DNA of 64,000 nt, taken from the NCBI GenBank assembly GCA_020205615.1, contig CM035160.1:4938437-5002436 (forward strand), in the 5' to 3' direction. Each line of letters begins with the position of its first letter. The first letter of the stretch is position 1. Positions 22,556 to 33,862 of this stretch are shown here, piece by piece. Below the pieces are notes generated by a model, which did not search any database, had not been told where the DNA came from, and was given only the letters and a program-made list of their open reading frames with translations. Position numbers and translations under genes: made by a program. Source of the DNA: Panax quinquefolius. Taxonomy: Eukaryota; Streptophyta; Magnoliopsida; Apiales; Araliaceae.

Positions 22556-23100
22556 AGTTATGGCTGATATTGATGGCTAATTGTCCTTCCGATACATAAA
22601 AAAAATGTCTAGCATGATTCCACAAATCATCTCTGTTAGGTTTGTGCACATTTGGACTCCACATATTGCTACCACAGCCACCACTCACTCTCAAATTAGT
22701 GCCTCGTATTGTGTAGTTTTTCTGTCCTGCTTCCTGTCTCACTTATATTGCTATACAACCTAATGCTTCACTCTCAAGCTAGTGTCTAGAACCTGTGTGG
22801 TCCTGTCCCACATTTTTAACTTAAAACCATCAGGTGTAGTACATGTTCCTGCACACTCGCAACATATTTAATCCGAGCCTTTTATTTTTCTTCCATGGTG
22901 ATGATTGATAAAGTTCTTAGTAATTTTGCTGAAATTGGTGGAAATTAAGTGGTACAGGTGGATACTTTTCTTCTTCCCAGTTATAGTAGCAGCTTACCTG
23001 CTTTACCTCCTCATCTTCAGCATAACTTGCGAATTATCCTCAGCTTGAGTATCACCTCCCACTGATTTTGCTACAACATTGTTGTTTCAAGTAGACCAAA

Positions 23101-23240
23101 GGTGATAGTCTAGTGGTAGAAGCCTCTCCTTATATTGTGCAAGGCCACATGTTTGAGTCTTTTGATTTTTCCATGCTCCCCCCAGGCTTTTGACAGTAAA
23201 TTAAGTTCTACTCAAGTGGTTTTACTTAAGACATAAATGC
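23101..23240 (+). mobile_element. tRNA-derived SINE-like sequence
   Basis: The segment GGTGATAGTCTAGTGGTAGA resembles a tRNA 5' end with a pol III A box (TAGTCTAGTGG). About 40 bases on, GTTTGAGTC is a plausible degenerate B box. The sequence cannot fold into a complete tRNA. I found no clear poly-A tail or target duplication, so the 3' end is a guess. Confidence 0.45.
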
Positions 23241-23908
23241 AACTACATGAAGATCCTTGTTGAGGTTGATCCATAAAATAATTTAAGCTTTTATAATGTG
23301 CAATGGAATCACCTTGTTGGACCCTAGGAGCTCAACAATATGTTTGACCGTAAACCACATTAGTGACTATTACTGGGAGTGGTTACACAAGTTATAAAAC
23401 ATTTATATGGACTCCTTTGTAATGTCTTAAAATTAGGTAACTGTTCAGGCGTCAAAAAACATAGCAGTGGCATAAATGTCTAGTAGATGACCTTGCCCAG
23501 GCTAGCACAGTGTAGGTGAAATAAAAATATTGGATTTATGCATGTTTATATCATAACTTATAGCCTATATGAGCCGAGCCGCCTTGTCCCACTTTGTTGA
23601 ACTGTTGCACTTGTAAGGAACCCACTTTGTATTTTAATTTTCAAAAATAATATTGAGCTGCAAATGATTGTTAGTAGTGTATCTTTAAAAAACCTCAAAT
23701 TGTGATTTCAATTTATTGGTAGGCTTCTGCTTGAAACTGCTTGTGTAATCAACTATTTATTACAATATAATTGGAAGAGAAAAGTGAATATACTATTGCT
23801 CGCTCTATGTGCTGAATATATTTCTTTTATTCATTCATCAAGGGTGTGTAAAGTCTTTTCACTATAAGAATAGTTTGGTGAAATGGCTGAAATGAGTGTT
23901 ATATCCGG

Positions 23909-24028
23909 GGTTACCATAAAATTAATGGTAAGTTGGTCAATACAGTGCTGACACGTAAATATATTATTTCTCAGCTTGCGTGTCGATATTGTATTGGTCA
24001 ATTAACTAAAGTTAACTTCATGCTAGCC
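23909..24028. mobile_element. Foldback MITE, copy 1 of a three-copy family
   Basis: The ends form long inverted repeats: TTACCATAAAATTAATGGTA and further to TGACACG, paired with the complement of CGTGTCGATATTGTATTGGT to GCTAGCC. Related copies are at 51,116 and 58,068, sharing GGTTAGTATGAA-type ends and GTAAGTTGGTCAATT. Confidence 0.6.
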
Positions 24029-24626
24029 ACTTCCTTATATCCGAATGTTCTACAGTTTTCTCTAATTACAGTATAGTAGTTTGAACTTTGGCGTTGAATA
24101 TTGGTTCTGCATGAGCACCTCCATTTTACATGCAAATTATATCTGATGTGACACCTAGATAACACTGTTTACTTAATAGTAAATATCAGCCACGCACTCT
24201 TAAACCCTAGATAAAGTAGGAACATAAGAAATAAAGGATGGATTATGATGTTCCTAAATTAAGATAAAAAAGGACAGACATGCTCCATGTCAAAATCCCA
24301 TTTGTTTGGAATTACAAAAGCTGTGGAAACGGAAAAGCGAATTCCATTATTGATGTAGAGACAGACAAGACACTCCACCAATTCAAAGATGGTGCTAAGA
24401 TCGTGTTTAGCTAAACTTGTAGAATTATGTGACACCAATCATATTCTATCTCTTAATATTTTTTTGATCTGCCAAGTCAAAATATACTCGCTCCTTCCTC
24501 TTTAGATGCTTTATTTGGCTACACAAGCTTGTTTAACTAAATTGAAAATTTAATTTATTATCTAAAATTATGGAGAAAATTATAATAACTAATGGGATTA
24601 ACAGTTTGGGTCCTGGATTAGGTAAT

Positions 24627-26087
24627 TCAGGATGTGGCAATGCAATATGGCTCCCAGCTCAAAAGTGACCTCCTTGCTTCTTTGCAATTCCTCAACACTA
24701 CCAATTGTTGTTGCTCATAAGCCTTTGGCTTATTGGAAGCAATTACTTTGTTGATAGTGTTGTTTTTCAGGGGTAAGCAATTGTGGGTGAGCGGGTTCTT
24801 CAGGCTTGCCGCCACTGGCTTGGTCCGCCAGAAATACTCGTAAGCATTGTGTGAGGCGGCGACTGCTGCTGGTCTGCTGGGTATGAGCCATGCTGCTCGG
24901 GGTCGTGGCGGAAGAGAGTGTGGCAATTGAGTTGCCTCCTCATCGGCCGCATCAACCTGCATCAGTTTTGCTGGTGTATAGTTGAACTTGTGAGTCCATG
25001 TTGGCTTCTGGTTTTCTTGTCCCATGGAGTTTTTTATTATGAAAGCTGACCTATGCACATTCATCATCCCTCTTGCCATTTTTGGCACTGCTTGCTCCAT
25101 AACAATGCCCATTTCTTGGGGTTCATTAACACCTTTCACAATTTCTTCAACCATTTCTTCCTCTTCATCTTCTTCGATTTCATTTTCTTCCTGTTCTTTC
25201 TCAAAAATATCAAACACTTCCTCAAGGTCTTCTTCTACTTTATCCCCCTTTTGATCAAGTATCACTGCCTCGTCATTTTTAAGTTGTTGAACTTGTTGTT
25301 GATCTAAAGTGGTAGTAGTGTTGAGTAGTGTGAGGCGAAGGCGGCCATCTTGACGTTGCGCGTGGAAGTTCTTAGTGGAAAGAACTGACACAGCTTCAAG
25401 GACTAGTCGCCCATTTTGACGGTGAGAATGCATGTGAAGAGATGGTCCCTCGCTGCTACGTGCGAGTGAAGGAAGTGGAGGTGGGAATGATCGAGGCTGC
25501 ACTGATTTCTTACAAGAAACTGCAGAGTAATTGTACTTGGCAACTGCCACTGATTCCTCTGGAACAATGGAACTTTGCAAGTACTCTTTCTCCTGTTGTG
25601 TCTGTGATTGTGATAATTCTTCGGCCTTGTCAGACTCATCTGCCTCAGAACCAGTCTCTGAAGAAGAAAACCCGTCAGAGCCAGTCTCTGATCCAAGGCT
25701 TTCGGTACATAACTTGAGGCCCTTCTCGCTCAAAGAGCTTGAGGCTTTCTTCACAAGAGGATGAACATAAGGAGGTGGAAGTTCTTGAGTCTTATTTTGC
25801 GATATAATTGAACTCCATACATCATCTTGTTTTCGAATTTGGCCCAGCTTTTTACCATCAAATTCTTCCGCTTCCTCAGGTGAAGAAGAAGAATCAAGAA
25901 GAGAAATAATTGAAAGTTGTTCAGAGGATGCAATCTTTTTCATCAAGGGAGATTTGAATCCATTTTGTGCTAACGATTTTTTGGAAGACATGTCAGCCGA
26001 GAGATTTCTTCGAAACGAGGCAACAACTGTTTTGGTTCCTTGAGAGTAGTCGGATCCAAGAATGGAGACTATGCCCTGCTTCTCCAT
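24627..26087 (-). CDS. FANTASTIC FOUR (FAF)-like protein
   Basis: Arabidopsis FAF proteins limit shoot meristem size and repress WUSCHEL. Counted from the first ATG (26,087) the protein is 486 residues. The FAF domain is at about 199-255, with RSFPPPLPSLAR, GPSLHMHSHRQNGRLVLEAV and FHAQRQDGRLRLTLL. Before it come PPPYVHPLVKK and LCTESLGSETGSDGFSS, typical of the family. After it is an acidic run (EEDLEEVFDIFEKEQEENEI) at about 283-317. The reading frame stays open upstream for 40 more codons to an in-frame TGA at 26,208-26,210 but has no ATG; a TTG lies at 26,177. The true start may therefore be in an upstream exon. The gene has one long coding exon. The exact paralogue is not decidable here. 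Confidence 0.9.
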   Translation of the reverse strand: MEKQGIVSILGSDYSQGTKTVVASFRRNLSADMSSKKSLAQNGFKSPLMKKIASSEQLSIISLLDSSSSPEEAEEFDGKKLGQIRKQDDVWSSIISQNKTQELPPPYVHPLVKKASSSLSEKGLKLCTESLGSETGSDGFSSSETGSEADESDKAEELSQSQTQQEKEYLQSSIVPEESVAVAKYNYSAVSCKKSVQPRSFPPPLPSLARSSEGPSLHMHSHRQNGRLVLEAVSVLSTKNFHAQRQDGRLRLTLLNTTTTLDQQQVQQLKNDEAVILDQKGDKVEEDLEEVFDIFEKEQEENEIEEDEEEEMVEEIVKGVNEPQEMGIVMEQAVPKMARGMMNVHRSAFIIKNSMGQENQKPTWTHKFNYTPAKLMQVDAADEEATQLPHSLPPRPRAAWLIPSRPAAVAASHNAYEYFWRTKPVAASLKNPLTHNCLPLKNNTINKVIASNKPKAYEQQQLVVLRNCKEARRSLLSWEPYCIATS

Positions 26088-26500
26088 CGCCAACGCTTCT
26101 TCTTCAACCTTTAGAGCTGAAGAACAACCTTTAGAGTCGAAAGCTATTTTTGCTTGGTGAAGTTGCTGTGGACACAAGCTGATATAGCTAGGAAGAAAAT
26201 CACTTTCTCACTGCACAAAGTGAAAAAATATATTTGTAACACATGCTATTTTACTAAACTAAAAGCTGGTATTTGTACATAATTGTAACTTCTTAGAGAC
26301 ATGCATATATGCATGTCATAATACAAAACAATATACTAATATATATTTCATAACTTAAGAGGAGAGAGATGAGATGTTAATTACCTAGCTCAAGTTAAGC
26401 AATGCCAATTTAAAAGAGTTCTTGTAGGCAGTTGCTGTGGAGAGAGGAGAGAGAAGAGGAGGATAATCAATGAAGATGATGTTTGAGGGGGCGTGGCAAT
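26088..26500 (-). promoter_or_regulatory. FAF-like gene 5' leader with probable intron
   Basis: On the minus strand a probable donor (GAGCTAG|GTAATT, near 26,384) faces two possible acceptors: TGTGCAG above 26,210 and TTCTTCCTAG above 26,187. Choosing the second would remove the in-frame TGA and join an upstream exon to PSYISLCPQQL-like codons. I see no ATG in the candidate first exon, so whether this is 5' UTR or coding is open. Confidence 0.45.
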
Positions 26501-26697
26501 GAATGCAATTAGAAAGGTTGGGAAGTGGTGGGGGTATTTGTAGGAGGCCAAAAAGCTTATGGAACCGTGTCCATGGGATCCTCTTGTTGCGTCATTATTT
26601 GAATATGGTGAAACTTGTTGTGTGTTTTCTGAGTGGAAAAAGCAAAGGATCTGGAAGATTATGGTTTAAAGAGGAAGCAAAAGGAATCGGCTTTCAC

Positions 26698-26738
26698 AGG
26701 CCAGGCCTGGCCAGGCCGGCCGCCAGGATTGGACGGCC
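26698..26738. other. GC-rich GGCC palindrome patch
   Basis: GGCCAGGCCTGGCC followed by AGGCCGGCCG makes overlapping palindromes in otherwise AT-rich DNA, about 0.6 kb upstream of the FAF-like gene start. It could be a promoter element or a CpG-dense patch; function unknown. Confidence 0.5.
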
Positions 26739-27119
26739 GATAACTCCACACACCGTTCGGTTGGGGGGTCGGATATGAAAATTGAAATTTGTATTCTAAT
26801 TTATGTGCATCACATTCATCTTGTAAAAATTAATTAATTCATAAAATATATACAAAATTAATATAACGTTGTGTGTGTACCTTGTTTGGAATTAAAATAT
26901 TCCGGGGGTATTATTACTCCTTTGATGCGGATAAATGGAAAATGGAAATAACCTCCCCGTTCCTTATTGCCGATTACTCATTGCAAGCCCAAAAGTTTAC
27001 TTTAGTTGAAAATTTACAATTTAAACCCTTTTCATTTGCATTTTTCAAGTGTGCACCAAATATTAAGCAGTGTTATGGAGTATAAAACATACATTCTATA
27101 ATTTATCATATCATACGAC

Positions 27120-27335
27120 GACGTTATTACTAAAAAGACAATTAATAATAAAAGGCAATTAATTGTGTGAGTTATCATATCATACTATTATTACTAAAAG
27201 GCAATTAATATTAGTATTACTAATAAAAAGACAATTAATATTAATACTAAAAGGCAATTACTAATATTATTAAAAAGACAATTAATATTAGTATTAGTAA
27301 TAAAAAGGCAATTAATATTAGTATAAAATATTACA
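27120..27335 (+). repeat. AT-rich minisatellite
   Basis: Irregular tandem copies of a 25-35-base unit built from AAAAGGCAATTAATATTAGT and TATTACTAATAAAAAGACAA. A (TA)n tract follows at about 27,345-27,365. Confidence 0.75.
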
Positions 27336-27814
27336 AAATATTAATATATATATATATATATATATCCTGTATTCTGTACTATATTTTAGATATTTTATAA
27401 TTTTTGACATTATATTTTTAAATTTATATTAATATAAAATTTATGTATTTAAATAAATATTAAATTTTTATATGAATTCTATCAAAAATATAAGGATGAA
27501 ATATAGTATTTTTGAGTATATTATGTAGAGAGAGATGAGCGGTAAAGGAAAGAACAGTACCAATACTTTGCCACAAATTAAACAAGGAACAAACAAACAT
27601 GGAGCATGGATACCTCTTGTCTGCCTATAATTTATAAAGCAACGCCACTTATCTACTTTTCTGTATAATTAACTGGAAAAAGAAGAAGAAGAAGATATTT
27701 TGTCCACTTTGATATTAAGTAATATTTAAGAAGAAAAAAATAAATAAATTTATGTGTTTACTGTAAAAACATCAGTCAACTAAATAAACTGGAGAGAATA
27801 ACTATTTCGATTTT

Positions 27815-27972
27815 TAAAAAAATAAGTCTACTATCATATAAAATCGTTCACATACCGCTCACATGTATATTTTGATGGCCTACGTGATTTGTTTTGCACG
27901 TGGGCCATTAAAAATATGCATATGAGTGCATGTGAGCGGTTTTATGTTTAATGTAGTATTTTTTTAAAAAAA
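27815..27972. mobile_element. Foldback MITE
   Basis: Inverted arms of about 60 bases: CTACTATCATATAAAATCGT onward through CCGCTCACATG and GGCCTACGTG pairs with the complement of CACGTGGGCCATTA through CATGTGAGCGG to TAATGTAGTA. A short central loop of about 10 bases separates them. It has no ORF, and its family differs from the other MITEs here. Confidence 0.65.
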
Positions 27973-27999
27973 AAATCTTCACATGTTGTCAGAATATTG

Positions 28000-28990
28000 T
28001 TGCAATCGAGAAATGAAAGTCTAAACAGGTCCAGTTTGTGATTTTAGTTCGACTTTAAAATGGGTGGCGGACAATATTAATAATGTTTACTAGGGTCAAC
28101 TTTTTCTTCAATTGGGTAAATTGGTTCCCGTTTATTAATGATTTTTTTAACTATGTCAAGAAATGGGATTTTTTTTATCATGTATAAACAAATACAGATA
28201 TATATATATACTCTTTTTGTTCCAAGATTAAAAATATAATTTATTTTTTAAAATCAAACGATGTACATTTACTTAATTTTAGTTAATATAATAATTATAA
28301 TAATTGTATAGTAATTTTGGAAAGAATGAAATATTATATATCTATTTAATGGGGAGGACGGAGGAGTAGTTCTTACTTCTTACTAGTTGACTCGTATAAG
28401 AAATTAGAATCCTATGGCTATGGAATCATATGGAGCTAACCTATTTTAGGTACTATTTGTTTATATCTGATTATTTTTTAATGGATTGTTTTTTATTTGC
28501 TAAGAGGTATGATGTTGTTTGTTTTATTTTTTTTTTTACCTCTGAATGTCTCTTAATCGGTAAGACAGAAAATAAAATCTTAATAATTAAGAGGTACCTC
28601 TTAATGAAATTTTTTTGATAATTTTTTTTATATAAATATATTAAACATTATTATGCACTCATTTTTATTAAATTGAATATTTAAAATTATTAAATAAAAC
28701 TTTACTCTTTAAAATGGTAAAATAGTGTCATTAAGAGACAACTTACTTTTTAGTTATCAAACAATTTTTTAGATTCAGACCTCATAATCATTCAGATGAT
28801 CTAATTTATTAAGACATCATAATCATTCAGATCTTAATTCATTTATCAAACACAACTTTAGTTTCATAGTGGAGTAATAATTAATCCTGATGATTATTCT
28901 TTCCTTGAAATGGTATATATTATTATTATTATTAGTAAAGCAAACTAGTCCAAATATGACAATTGTTCATATGGCCATATATATATATAT
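28000..28990. other. AT-rich spacer
   Basis: No gene is supported. ORFs here are short, AT-driven and lack recognisable motifs. The end GGGGAGGACGGAGGAGTA near 28,351-28,368 looks like one end of a Stowaway-type MITE, but its partner (about 28,205) is weak. Confidence 0.4.
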
Positions 28991-28996
28991 ATATAT

Positions 28997-29305
28997 GGGT
29001 ATTCATTCATGGCAAATGTTTGTCATGGACACTATTCAGTAAATAAGTTGATTACCGTTGATTGTTGATTTGGACAATGGAAGACTGAGATTGGTCAACT
29101 TTTCTCCTTGCCACTACAGTTTGTAGCGGCAGTCCCTTTTCCTTTTTGTCCGTTTGCAAATTACATTACTGCCTCTAACTTATAATACATGCATGCCGCT
29201 ACAGCCATTGCTATGTAAAGATAAGTTTACATTTATGTATACATAATGTAATTATAAAAGATAATGATACATAATATAAAAATAAAAGATAATGATAAGA
29301 TAAGT
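28997..29305 (+). repeat. Dispersed direct duplication, copy 1
   Basis: Starts GGGTATTCATTCATGGCAAA directly after a (TA)n tract. It matches 29,995-30,225 over at least three blocks, including TTTTTGTCCGTTTG and CTTATAATACATGCATG. Confidence 0.75.
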
Positions 29306-29994
29306 CTGAATAAAAGATAAACTTATTTTTATAAATACATTACCCACGTATAACAAAAATCATTTATTAGAATTACATTACTTCTTAATTAATAATACTA
29401 ATATAGAATGACATCAGCATATCTAGTTTCGCAATAAAATAATAACACAAGACACAAATTTTATTTATCTTGTTCTTTCAAAAAATTTGACAGTTTTATT
29501 ATCTCTTAAAAAATTTATACATCATATATATAATTGTAAAATATTCTCCTTATATAACGAATATAAATAACACTAATAATTCACCTGAAAATATTAAACT
29601 ATCCCTTACCAAATTATTTGTAACGATAATTATACCGCCGTACGACTCAGCTGAAAAATAAAATAAAATAAATTACCTTTTTAATAACTTTACAACCATC
29701 TTTTAATTAAAATTATAATGGATAACACATCTTTATTTAAGTCTACTATATATATATATATATAGTCACAGTCTTCTTTTCGCACAAGAGTTGACAAGTT
29801 GGGACCTTAAGCATTCAAAATCATTGTGTGTCAGTGTCACGCTACAAGGCAGACACTAATACAAGTAGTAGTATGTTTTTATTATGAGTCTTTCGAGTTT
29901 TGACCACACTCATGCATTAAAGACAGAAGAAATTGGGTATCTTAATATTTGTGAGGTAAAATACAAATGCAGTACAGTACTATATATATATATA
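29306..29994. other. AT-rich spacer between the duplicated copies
   Basis: No supported gene. It contains a (TA)n tract at about 29,746-29,764 and another ending at 29,994, directly before repeat copy 2. Confidence 0.5.
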
Positions 29995-30225
29995 GGGTAT
30001 TCATTCATGACAAACGTTTGTCATAGACACTATTCAACAAACAAGTTGATTATCGTTGATCTGGACACAGATCAACTTTTTTCCTTTTTGTCCGTTTGTA
30101 AATTATATTACTACCCCTAACTTATAATACATGCATGATAAGTTTATATTTATGTATACATAATATAAAAGTTTACATTTATGTATACATAATATAAAAA
30201 TAAAAGATAATGATAAGATAATGAT
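29995..30225 (+). repeat. Dispersed direct duplication, copy 2
   Basis: Starts GGGTATTCATTCATGACAAA, again directly after (TA)n, 998 bases from copy 1. It is followed by short inverted repeats of ATAAAAGATAATGATAA and its complement up to about 30,350. Confidence 0.75.
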
Positions 30226-30359
30226 AAATTTATCTTTTATAATATCTTATCATAAAAATAAAAGATAATGATAAATTTATCTTTTATAATAAAATAAATT
30301 TATCTTTTATTTTATTAAAAAACATAAATTTATCTTTTATTCAAACTTATCTTATTTTT

Positions 30360-31190
30360 ACATTATATCATAGTTTGAGTTGCTTAAACTCATATCTATC
30401 ATACTCGTAATATGGTTCTGCAATTAAACTACGTAACGTACATAATTAGATGCAGCTTTTCTAGGTCACAACTGATCTTCCAGGCTCCAGCTAGCTGCAT
30501 GCTACTCATATCCCCACTTGCACTTGCACTGCCCATTCTGAGAGAAACAGGAGACAACCAAATCTATCTATCTGCATCTGGCATTCCTATTAATTTTGAG
30601 TGATTCACCCTATTTCTGAACTTCCCATTTATTTCTTAATTTTAATACATTAAAAAAAACAACAACTTCTTCAACCAAATAAATTAATAACGTATGCGAC
30701 TTGTGTTATACGGACTACTAGATACATGTCTAAATTATTTTTAAAATCTTGATATTCTAAATAAAAAGATTATAAAAAAGTAATGTAAAAAAATAAAATA
30801 ATTAAAATTGTATGGACAAATAAAATTAATGTGACAGGACGAGGACTCTAAAAAGCCATTTTATAATTTAGATAGATAGGTATGGACTATGGATATTGGT
30901 CACGTACGTACGTACTTTTGGTCTTTGGGAGTACTATATATATATGACATATTTGGACTTTTTCTACGTAGCTATCCTTTTGCATCTCATTTTTGCTTCA
31001 TCTCTACCACTCGTTTTTCACATTTATTAAAAAAAAATTAATTTATCTTTAATAGCGCACAAAATTAAATAAAGCAAAAATTATTCTTATTTTTTATATT
31101 AATTATCCTATTAAAAGATATATTTATTGTTCACTTTATGTATTTTAGACAAAAAATTATACTGTTAGTAATTCTTTTAAAGATGGAATG
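30360..31190. other. Spacer without a supported gene
   Basis: A 63-codon ORF at 30,412-30,603 has no family motif. The rest is AT-rich, with a short ACGTACGTACGT run at about 30,903-30,914. Confidence 0.4.
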
Positions 31191-32322
31191 ACTGTAGGGG
31201 TGTAAACGGATATATACGGATTCGGATACAATAATATCCGTATCCGTTTATTTGCGGATACTTTTAAACCGAATATGGATAATATCCGTTTTTTTCGAAT
31301 ATGAATAATATCCTCTTTTTTTTGAATACGGATCTTGATAAATACTGAATTTTCCCATCTACATTTACAAATTTCTATAACTAGAATAAAAAAATAATGA
31401 ATTTTAAAATATAATTTATTAATGAATTAATGTTAATTTATTTATTTATAATAAATATTTAAATACAATATCAATGTTCTAAATCATAATTCAAATAAGT
31501 TTTCATCATTTTGAAATCCTAAATTTCAAAATGAATGCTCTACTTATTAATATTTAGATATGTCTATTTTATGTGTGTGGAGTAATCTTTGTAGTGTGTT
31601 TACGAATATTTATAATTAGATTCAAAAGTTTATATTGAATATTTAATTATTTTTCTCAAATACTTGATTAGAACTTTAATAATACGTCTATGAGAATTTT
31701 TATTTATAATTTATCCTCAATACATAGATTACAATTTACATAGTTATAAAAAGTTTATTTTATTTCATTATATTTATGGAGTGTGAGTAATAATATATAT
31801 GTGACAACTAGTTAATTCAACTTGATCCAAATTTACTTTGTACTTACTTAAATATTTGGACTTCTAATTTTTAAATAATTGGACAAATAAAAGTGATAAA
31901 TACTCTCTCCACCCGAAAATTCATAAACGTAAATTAACTATTCAGTCCCTTCTAGATTAATTCGAACTTAACACATTTTAATAATAAAATTATATTGTTC
32001 ATTGTTCCTGCCTCCCAACATTGCAAAATAAGTTTTGAAAGTAAAAATTTATAACAAGCTAATAACTATAGTTTTGTTCTTACAGTATATAATTTTCTTG
32101 GTAATTGATACATTTTAGATATTTTAATTTTATAATAGTAAAATTTATTAACTATACTTAAATCAATTTATTTCAGCTTATTAATATTAGAATAAAAGTG
32201 TTATTTTTATTTTTTAGAAGTGAAATGATATATTTTTAAAATAATTTTTGTATGATAGTGAAAACTAATTATTATACAAGGAATGCCAATTTTAAAAAAA
32301 TTATTTTGCTTATTATATAATA

Positions 32323-32327
<5 letters not shown>

Positions 32328-32356
<29 letters not shown>
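32328..32356. repeat. (TA)n microsatellite
   Basis: About 14 TA repeats directly left of the nested foldback. Confidence 0.9.
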
Positions 32357-32359
<3 letters not shown>

Positions 32360-32696
32360 GTCGGATCCAATCAGGGATCCCTGACTTATAAAATATGAGA
32401 CCATTTTTTTTTGAAACAACTAAAAAAAAAATAAAAAATTATGGAAAGGAAATTTTATATATACGATGTTTTTTTAATTGTGTGATTTGGATGCTTATAC
32501 TAAAATATATCATGCATGCCCCATGCATATGTATATACATTTTTTTATATAGGTATCCAAAACACACCCAAAACACTTTATTAAATAAAAATTCGATTCC
32601 ATAATTTTTTTTTAAGTTGTTTCAAAAAAAAAAAAAATAAAATAAAAAATAGAGTCTCAGTATTTTAGGACTGTCCCGAGTCCCACGAGGATCCTC

Positions 32697-32700
<4 letters not shown>
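32357..32700. mobile_element. Foldback element nested in the hAT
   Basis: The left arm (GGGATCCCTGAC, AAAATATGAGACC, TTTTGAAACAACT, AATTATGGAA) reappears in order on the opposite strand at the right (TTCCATAATT, AAGTTGTTTC, GAGTCTCAGTATTTT, GGACTGTCCC). The arms are about 90 bases and the arrangement is MITE-like. Confidence 0.55.

Positions 32701-32747
<47 letters not shown>
32697..32747. repeat. Compound (GT)n(TA)n microsatellite
   Basis: About six GT units run into about 20 TA units. Confidence 0.95.
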
Positions 32748-32749
<2 letters not shown>

Positions 32750-33349
32750 TTATTTGATACTGAATTCCTTGGATACGGATACGGATCCGGATATTCACTA
32801 TTTGCCGGATATATTTACGGTCGGATGTTAAACGAATACGAATACACCTATATCCGTATTTGTATTTTTTATTTGCAGATACCATTAAATCGAATACGGA
32901 TATATTCATTTTTTTTCGAATACGAATAATATCCGCTTTTTTTCGAATACGGATGCGGACGAATACGAATTTTTCTGTTACCATTTACAGTCCTGAATGA
33001 GTATGTGTAATAGGTAAGAGAAAACCGTAAATCAATAATTCTTGAGTAAAAAAATTATTCTTTTTATAAGATTGTATGTGCACGAAATATATATATATAG
33101 ATAGATATCATTGGCTCTATTTTTTTATTTGTCAACTATTGCTGAGTCCAGGGGCGAAGCCAGAATTTTTTATCAGTGGGGTCGAAATTATTATTGAGTT
33201 ATAAATAATTTGGCGGGAGTTCGGGGGCAGCGCCCCCGAGCTAATTTTTTTTAATACTTTATACTTTCGAGTATATATGTGACATCCCCAAAATAGGTCC
33301 ATTCCATCCAACCCATTCTGAGTCGCCAAATACATGGTACAGAAAACAA

Positions 33350-33862
33350 CTACAACTTTATTACAACAATTGTCGTGCAAAATACAACAATACATATGTT
33401 GTGAGTTTTGATACTAAAATATACCAACTGTGACTCTGGACACCAACTTGGATAACACGTCACCATGACACCTTGCATAAAGGTACAGTTAAAAATTGTT
33501 TTAGAAATTAAAACCTTTGGGAAGTGCTCGAGAAACCTTCGTGCGGCGGGAGGCCATGCGTCTAGGTTATTATAGATATCATATGCCCACAAAATTATCA
33601 TTGGTTGACCCAATAGACCCCAAAGAAAAACGAGAAGATTACTATCATATTCTTCCCAATGGCGAGTCTTCTCTTGCCATATTATCTCCACTGTCTTTAA
33701 TTGGGTATTATACTCCAAACAAATACCAAGATTATATAGGTAGTACTTGTAAATATACTCAGCAAGTGGATGAGTACAACCCTGTCTTATGATGACACGA
33801 GGTTGTATGTCATTAGACATCTTGTATGATAGTGGCAAAACACCCTTCCAAGTTAAATTCAC
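33350..33862 (-). other. 170-codon ORF inside the solo LTR
   Basis: An open frame running through an LTR segment missing from most related LTRs. Its residues include IIWQEKTRHWEEYDSNLLVF and MQGVMVTCYPSWCPESQL. I recognise no domain. The last phrase recurs as coding-like sequence in element B (about 12,830) and in the + strand element (about 38,150). It may be a captured fragment or a chance ORF. Confidence 0.35.

Larger units (their letters stand above)
21492..24600. other. Intergenic spacer between LFG pseudogene and FAF gene
   Basis: No gene is supported here. It contains short duplications (22,096-22,170 and 22,430-22,550), a tRNA-derived SINE-like sequence (23,101) and a foldback MITE (23,909). 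It also carries the presumed 3' flank of the convergent FAF gene. Confidence 0.6.
31195..32995. mobile_element. Non-autonomous hAT-like element
   Basis: The ends TAGGGGTGTAAACGG and (reverse complement) CAGGACTGTAAATGG are alike and match the hAT TIR style. Subterminal CGGATACGGAT and CGAATACG motifs crowd both ends. Flanks AATGACTG (31,187-31,194) and AATGAGTA (32,996-33,003) agree at 6 of 8 positions, fitting an old 8-bp duplication. No transposase is visible. A second foldback lies inside (32,357-32,700). Confidence 0.6.

Noticed and set aside
22488..22763. ORFs of 60-84 codons in spacer near 22.6 kb
   Set aside because: No motif or splice context, and partly built on the GGTCTCTTAGCAGA repeats.
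23101..23175. A tRNA gene
   Set aside because: A and B boxes are suggestive but the acceptor and anticodon stems do not pair; a SINE-like remnant is the safer call.
25024..25933. Several ORFs overlapping the FAF-like gene on the + strand and in another minus frame
   Set aside because: They are shadows of the real gene; low-complexity Ser/Phe runs come from the antisense of its acidic stretch.
26503..26778. 91-codon + strand ORF upstream of the FAF-like gene
   Set aside because: It lies in the presumed promoter, has no recognisable motif, and its Arg/Gly-rich end is just the GC-rich GGCC patch read in frame.
32622..32984. 120-codon ORF with Arg-Ile repeats
   Set aside because: It is a translation of the CGGATAC-type subterminal repeats and the (TA)n/(GT)n tracts of the hAT-like element.
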